The notes under the pieces: generated by a model | Database searches by the model: none | Seen by the model: only the letters and a program-made list of their open reading frames with translations | What the model was told of the DNA's origin: nothing | Shown: piece after piece, positions 57,370-64,000 of the stretch | How positions within the stretch are numbered: the first letter of the stretch is position 1 | Layout: each line of letters opens with the position of its first letter | From: Linum tenue | Lineage: Eukaryota; Streptophyta; Magnoliopsida; Malpighiales; Linaceae | Reading direction: 5' to 3' | DNA length: 64,000 nt | NCBI GenBank assembly: GCA_946122785.1 | Contig: CAMGYJ010000003.1 | Span: 1,488,001 to 1,552,000 of the forward strand | Made by a program: the position numbers and the translations under genes

Positions 57370-58367
57370 CTAATCTTTATCCAAAATGGATGAATAAGCT
57401 ATTTGGTCGATTCCGAGATCGAAAACTTCAGAGAACTCCTTAATCAATGACTTATAAGCAGTCTCAATCAGCTGAGTATCATCATCTAAACCCAGCAATG
57501 ACTTGATGCTGCCAACCCTTCTATCCTTAATCCCACAAGGCACTATCGATTCGAAAGGAGCCAAATCTGTGGTCACATTCAGCGCAACTCCATGGTATGC
57601 TATCCACCGAGAAACCTTCACCCCGATAGCAGCCAGTTTCTGATCGCCTGAAAACATAATGGCAAAAGTTTCACGCTTTCACTCATTCATGATCTCACAC
57701 AAGTTCATTCAGAAGGCATAGCAAGATCATACCAAACCACACTCCAGTCAAGCCATCCACTCGGGAAGCCTCGATAGAGAATGCCGATGAGAGAACACGA
57801 ATGATCACTTCCTCGAGCGCCCTGAGGTACCAATGAATGTCCATCTTGTGGTTTCGGAGATTGACGATTGGGTACATAACTAACTGTAAGTGAACACAGC
57901 AAACATCATTAAAGCAATTGACAGAACTGAGAGAAGCCTGCTGAAAGTTTTCAAAGACAGTTAGTTAGTACCTGTCCAGGTCCATGATACGTAACTTCTC
58001 CACCTCTCTCGGTTCGATAAACATCAAATGGAGCATCATCCATGTCGAAATTAAGGTGCTCTAATGAACTACCCATACCCAAAGTATAGACAGGATGGTG
58101 CTGGAGGACAATCAATGTATCAGGGCAATCCTGATTGGTTTCAATCAGAGCTTTTTTCTCTGCAACAATGTCCTTCTGCCACTTCCAAGCTTCAGCATAA
58201 GGGACTAGCTCCTTGTGCAAGTCATGGAACTCACACGTTCTACCATTCCTACCTCTAATTGAGATGAAATTGGAAGTCGTTAGAGAGGAGGGTTGGCGAT
58301 TGGAGCTCGAGATTCGGCCGGAAGGAATTGAGCTAAAGCATGAAAAAGCTCCTGCTTGAAGAACCAT
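57370..58367 (-). CDS. LIP2P: Plastid octanoyltransferase LIP2p-like
   Basis: A LipB-type octanoyl-ACP:protein transferase that starts lipoate attachment to the E2 subunit of plastid pyruvate dehydrogenase. The exons are 57972-58367, 57733-57883 and 57370-57647, giving 274 residues. An N-terminal Ser/Arg-rich stretch of about 45 residues fits a transit peptide. The conserved motifs are [22 protein letters not shown], the catalytic-lysine region [15 protein letters not shown] and the catalytic-Cys segment IVPCGI. A 5' untranslated exon near 58440-58610 is likely. The 70 bases beyond the stop match those beyond the stop of the chimeric SYT gene. Confidence 0.9.
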
Positions 58368-59349
58368 TTCTCAAGCGACAAACCAGAAATTTGAACAGCA
58401 GAAATTCATCAGCTCTGTACGAATGAAGAAGACATTTCATTAGAAGCGTAGCAGAATTCGAGCGCTGAAACAGTTAAAGTAGAAATATTTTCCAGATTCT
58501 AGAACAGGGTTTTCCATTGGTGACCATGGAGTTTCACCACGCGGCATTTTGATTCAGTGATTACACTATCTCGAAGAACAATGGAGAAGATCGAAAGGAA
58601 ACAGAACTACCTGAAGAAAAAGAGCCAGGCAAGTTGCAGGTGAAGAATTAGAGAGGAAGGAAGATTGGAAGAAGAATTGAAAGTCGACCGTGGCAAAAGC
58701 GAAGAAACCAAAGACCCACCAGAATACTACAGCTAACAGCTGGGTATTTGAATTTTTCTTTTGTATGGAAACCTAACAGCGAGAAGAAGTGAAGAACGAG
58801 GAAGGGTCGAAGGGAGGGGGCAATTACAGAATTGATCACGAAACTTTGAGATCATTGCTAGATTTATCACTGCACTTTGTTTTTTTAACAAATTTGTATC
58901 CACTAAAAATTCGGAACAACTAACCATAGTAGTCACTCTTCGATATTTGCAAATGAAACAAGTTCATTGGTACCGAAGTTGGACGACTGATTTGTTCGCG
59001 ACTCAGACAATTCGTATTAAATGTAATAACTTATCAAATTGGTTTTGGTACTTAACAATATTGGCTCTAATTGACTGCAAAATGAGCTTTGGCCAAACTA
59101 GAGACAACGAGAATCCAAAGCTTGCTTGAAGGCTAAGAATAATGTAACCATAGACAGCCAAGCTTCTGTATCGAGCTCAGTCAAGCCAATGATACAATGC
59201 CCCAAAAATGGGAATCAACCTTTGGCAAAGCGAAAATACAAGTCTGTTTGTACAATGTGGGATGCTTGTGCAAGGAAAGAAGATGCTCATAAGACTCCTG
59301 ACTCGACTTTCTTTCGTTTGTTTTACTGCGACATGATTCGTGTTTCTTT
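58368..59349. other. LIP2p upstream region and CRCK 3' flank
   Basis: Upstream sequence and probable 5' untranslated exon of LIP2p (to about 58850), then AT-rich intergenic DNA reaching the kinase stop at 59350. No gene or repeat was recognised. Confidence 0.5.
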
Positions 59350-61993
59350 CTACCCTCGCTTCGAACTCTTGAGGTAGTCAGCTCTTATCCCCCACAGCTC
59401 TTCTCCCACAGCTTTCATATCAGGCCTCTCATGCCTAACGGGAGCTGCACATCGAATCGCCAAAGTCGCCATCTTTCTCAATATGCCAGCGTCCACAACT
59501 TCCTCCATCAAAGGATCCACCATCTCCACCACAGCATTGTCGTTGTACTTCTTGAATGCCTGCAAAATGAGTAGTTCAAACCTTCAACACATTGATTCGT
59601 CAGAACTCACAAGGTTTCAAGGAAACTTGATTCGTTCGAGCTAAAAAGAAGATTTACCCATCTAAGAGTCACTCGCTCTGGAGCAGGTCTCTTTAGCTCC
59701 ACAGGACGACGGCCTGTGAGGATTTCTAAGAGTAGTATCCCAAATGAGTACACGTCGCTCTTAGGGGTGAGCTGATATGTCTTCATGTATTCAGGATCGA
59801 GGTATCCCACCGTGCCTTTGACTTTGGTGGAGATATGAGTTTGGTCAGAGTCCACCGGACCCAACCTCGCGAATCCAAAGTCAGCAACTTTGGCTCTCAT
59901 GCTTTCCGTCAGAAGAATGTTAGACGATTTCACGTCTCGATGGATGATTTGTTTCTCTGTCATGGAACTGAGCATTAGGACTTGCATAGTCATTATGGAA
60001 CTAAGTGAAAAAAGTTAAGGCTTTCGATCAACCTGAATATAGATGGAGATAAGTAAGAGCATGGGCAATATCGATGGCTATCTCAAGCCGTTGATTGAAG
60101 TCCAGAATTTTCCCACGCTGACCATCCAAGTGTTCTCTGAGGGTGCCATTTGGAACAAACTCTGTGATGATAAGGCGCTCGTGTCCTTTATCGACATAAC
60201 CAAGTAACTTCACCAGATTTCGGTGATCAATTTTTGCCAGAAGATCAACCTCGCTGCTGAATTCTGTTCGCAAGTTTTCAAAGTGTTCCTACACAGTGTG
60301 AGGCAAAGTTAAGCAAAATAATGTTCAGGACAAACGGGATTGAGCTAATTAGAAGGAACACAACGAACATGGCCTACAACAATTCCTGAAGAGAAAAACT
60401 GACAGTTGGGAAAAACTATGGAACTGTGGAAAAAGATATCGTTGATATAAGCGATTATAGTACTGAAACTGTTCAGCATCCCCGTTTTCGTACAAGCATT
60501 TCACCTGTTCCTATCTCCTACAACTTCACCAACATCCTGTGAATTAGTTAGTTGCTGTTACTGTCTCTGATATGGGAAGCTTATTTACACCAATCATGAG
60601 AGGAGCCCGCGTCCATTGGCAACATTTCCATATAAGTTGTACCATGGAGGACTTTTAACAAAAGAACACTACACCTGTCATGTGATGAGCAGTCCTTAAT
60701 CTAGTAAAGAGCAAATAAAGGAAGGTGTTCCAGGAAAATAAAGAGCAGTCCTTAATCTTTTTTTGTGTATATTAGGAATAGGTCAAAAGACTATTCATTT
60801 CAGGTACCCACTTGAGTAACTACCAAAATGATGCATAGTAACAGCAACAAAATAATAGGATTCTTGTGCATCATATACTTGAAAAAAGATACTCCGCTAG
60901 TCAAAAGAGAATGATTCGAATTTAGGCAAATGTTCAAGGTCTTACCTTTTTAGCTCTTTTAATGGCAACTATTTGCCCATCATCAAGGTGAGCTTTATAC
61001 ACAGTTCCAAAACCTCCTTCACCTACCTTCAGTGACTGAGAGAAATTACGTGTAGCTCTGGCGACTTGACTAGGGCTGAGATGAACTGACCCAAGTCTAG
61101 AAAGTTTAGGGGACGGTGAGAATCTAGAAGGACTCGGAGGCACGCGAAGTGGACTAGCAGGCACTTTATCATGAACAGAAGGCGGCGCATCAAAGGAATT
61201 AACTGATTCCGCTGCAGTTGTAATAACATGACACCATTTTAGAGACAATGAAGCTAACTATCAACTTAAGCACGGAAAACAGTGGACTTAGCTCTAACTA
61301 TCAACTGCTAAGCATGAAAAAGAGTTCCAAAAGACTCACTTGAAACTTGATCCTTGGAAAGAACGGTGTGGGAAGTAGCCTTCCTTCTCTTGTATATACA
61401 GGGGCAGAGCACACCACAACACATCGCAACAATTCCAGTTGCTATTATCCCAATGTGCTTCGAGGAAAGAGTATTACTGGGATCTTTTGCCTTCTGTTCT
61501 TTGGCTACTTCTTCCTTGAACTCCTTTTGTAGAAGTTTTCTTGCTGGCTTGTGATGTGAGTTACCTGCACCTCTCAAGTAACACTTAAAAATTAAGGAGT
61601 ATCTTCCAAGCTACAATGGACTACAAGCAAGCATGATCACCATTTAAAAAGAAACAAACCAATATACTATCAACAGATACCTGATGAGGACCCCGATTGA
61701 CAGAGGCTCACGAGGTAGTCTTCGGCAGGGATGCAGCCATTCGCTATGTGAAAACGGAGGGCCTTGCATAGTGAATCTATCTCTACAACACTTCCATTAA
61801 TGAGGAAAACTCCATCATCCACATTATTTGAATATGAAATGCGATCAGCACCACAAACCCTTGACTGAATCCCATTAGACCCAGAGGCATATATCTGTTG
61901 AAACTGTAGAGCTAACAATAGGCTCAATATGGTGACCATCACTTTTAATGAAATGAATCTCTCCATAACAATCTTTGATAATGATCTAAACAT
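59350..61993 (-). CDS. CRCK3: CRCK3-like receptor kinase
   Basis: A calmodulin-binding receptor-like kinase of the CRCK group, probably in plasma-membrane signalling. The exons are 61681-61993, 61340-61564, 60946-61211, 60033-60288, 59658-59956 and 59350-59559, giving 522 residues. It has a signal peptide, a short Cys-containing ectodomain (residues about 37-105), a transmembrane segment ([17 protein letters not shown], about 145-165) and a Ser/Pro-rich linker. The kinase has [37 protein letters not shown] and [18 protein letters not shown], all intact and active-looking. The start at 61993 is the first ATG of the frame; a second Met lies nine codons later. The ortholog name rests on motif recall. 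Confidence 0.9.
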
Positions 61994-64000
61994 ATTGAGG
62001 ACATCGCTAGTTTCAACATGTGACGACCAAAACTAAGGAAGAAACAACTGAAGAAACCACAAATCCGGAGCTGCCCATAAGGACTTAGGAAATCAAACCA
62101 AAGAATTCTGCAAACTTCCACACGGAAAACTCAATCTTCAAAGATTACCAAGGGACCTGAATTCAAGTCAGTCTTCAAACTGAGCTCCTGATTGACTTTT
62201 CCCCCTTTCCTGGTCAGCTCCAGGCCAAAAACCTCAACTCAAATCCCAGCAGCCGCCCCCTGAAAATTTTAATCATATCCCTTCGATTGATTACTCATCG
62301 AACTGACATTGCAACCAACAAACCCCACTTGCTGCAGCAGATAGAATCAAATTCAAAGCTCCAAACTTGCAACCCTTTCCTTAAAGCTCAACGAATCCAC
62401 CCGCACCCAGATAACAAAATCGCAGAAGAACACCAACCCACTTAACAAGAGGAGCTGGGAAGAGCAAAGAATTGAGTTTTTTAGTTCAATTCCACTTCAG
62501 TCCAGAATTAGATGGTGGGCAGAGAAGAAACAAAAGAGTTGGCGGATAAGGGAGAGGAAGGTGGAGGGAAATTGTTGCAGAACAGCAAGAAATCGAATTG
62601 GAAACTAGGGAAGGAGAAATAAAAGAGAGGAAAATGGGGAAGCGTGAGATTGACCGGCCTGACGTTTGTTTGAAAGGAAGAAAGAAATGGAGAAGAAGAG
62701 AAGGGGAAAAAAAGGAAGGGGGGAGGAAAGAGAGTTAAGACGATGGTGGTGGGCTCTCAACAGTGATGTGTTGCAAGTAAAACCTTTTGGCCGTCTGCGG
62801 TTTGTGGTTTTAATTACTTACAAGAAAACTAACCAGTGGAAATTGCACAACTAAACCAAAGTGTTGAAAATCCAGCCATTCTCCAAGCTTTGTACAATTG
62901 TACTTGCTCAAACCAGCTTTTGTTTTGACTTTTCAATATAAAAATGATATTGAATTCCTCTTGTCAAACACACATATATTTTACTAGCACATCTAGTATA
63001 TAATATATACGATTGTTTTACAGCTAAGGGTGATTTAAGGATCCACAAGGCTTTTAGTTTAGTGGATATTTCAATGTTCAATCATTTTGGACTTTGATAT
63101 TGGTTTCCGATTAAAATTTAAAACAATAGATGTTGTTGCCATGCTTCAAATAATCAAATACCACCTAGAATAAAGGTTTTCTTTTAATTGTACTTTCGTT
63201 GGTTTAATTTTTCATTTGCAATGCATTGATACTTTTATTAATCGTACATTTGAGAGATTGATGTTCCAACGATTGTTTAAGGGATTGATACTGATGGTGC
63301 ACGGACGGTGTGCTACTAAACTGACACAATCACTTATTTGAGGGCTTTTGTAAGTTGTAACGAACATATCAAGATGTATAGACATTTAGTGAGGGAACTA
63401 TCGGTTATACCAAGAGGATTGGGATCAACGTGCGAGGCTAGCCAGAGAATAGTCACAATCCACCATAACTCCGAAACATTTGTGTCCCTGATGATATACG
63501 TAACCATGAATTCCTTGCACAACCAGGGCGGAGGTAGCGTTAAACTGGGCGGTCTTGAAACCCACATCGAATCTCGATCATACACACAAAACTAAGAGTA
63601 CGTAGTTGAAAATGAGAAGTTATAGCTATAGCACCTCATGTCAATTGAGAGCATAATTAGAACTCTGCAATCCCTCGACCATTATTAGTGGATTTCTTAG
63701 CTCATAAAGACCATTTTTCCACTGAAATTGCATACTCAGCCAAATATATTTGATATATTAACTATTGTTTTATGTAAGTTTATTAGAATGCTGGATTCTC
63801 TGAATGTTAACTTACATTATGTCATTTTGAAAAAAAATGAAGAACAAAACCAACGAATCTTGTGGACCACTAATGCAATAATAATATAAAAAATAAATCA
63901 TGATTCAGACGACAAGAAATCGGTCGCATAATAATTGACAAGATACCAATCCTAATGTGAAACCTAATTTCACGTGTCCCTGAATAATTTCCTCAATCTG
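61994..64000. other. CRCK upstream region and AT-rich intergenic DNA
   Basis: Up to about 62720 this is the upstream region of the kinase gene, with a purine-rich GAAGAAGAGAAGGGG stretch near 62690. From 62750 to 64000 the sequence is AT-rich, with scattered short open frames that I do not support as genes. No repeat element with clear ends was found. Confidence 0.5.

Noticed and set aside
63334..63595. Open frames of 83-85 codons on both strands near the right end
   Set aside because: They are mutual shadows in AT-rich DNA with no similarity or splice context.

Overview
This is a plant nuclear window. The genes have several introns each with GT-AG borders, and the products are plant-specific: TOC90, a plant-type synaptotagmin, a CLC anion transporter, a purple acid phosphatase, plastid octanoyltransferase and a CRCK kinase. 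Between them lie plant Copia, Athila, L1 and DNA-element insertions. The protein similarities point to a eudicot. The species cannot be fixed from the sequence.

Left part (1-31,400), transposon-rich: a truncated Copia element (1-1977), a foldback MITE (2103-2408), then a decayed GDSL lipase/esterase gene (about 3906-5627). Its stop codon was split by a 7.6-kb L1-type LINE (5628-13195, 17-bp target duplication). From about 13.55 to 31.4 kb there is a 'Russian doll' nest. An old repeat-rich sequence that looks like an LTR has been interrupted by a TIR element carrying a MULE-like element, by an old Athila-type LTR carrying a solo LTR, and by an 10.8-kb Athila-type element without reverse transcriptase (19567-30402). 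That last element carries a hAT-like MITE in gag. Target duplications were read directly for most of these.

Right part (32,000-62,000), gene-rich: UBP22 (+), a hAT-like insertion, TOC90 (+, with one apparent frameshift), mitochondrial-type uS19 (-), PAP26-like phosphatase (+), SYT5-like synaptotagmin (-), CLC-g-like anion transporter (+), a second truncated SYT copy (-), LIP2p octanoyltransferase (-) and a CRCK3-like receptor kinase (-). These are ordinary housekeeping, transport and signalling genes with no common pathway. The last 2 kb show no gene.

The most unusual locus is the second SYT copy (54404-56765). Its transmembrane/SMP half is intact with consensus splice sites. Both C2 domains have been replaced by a 3' exon that looks like a piece of Copia gag, in frame. 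One internal exon is an in-frame 8/7 hybrid made by a partial tandem duplication, one intron is cleanly missing, and the sequence just after the stop matches the 3' flank of the neighbouring LIP2p gene. This is a candidate new chimeric gene. All exon coordinates were read by eye from splice sites and reading frame; the exon lengths of each intact gene sum to a multiple of three.
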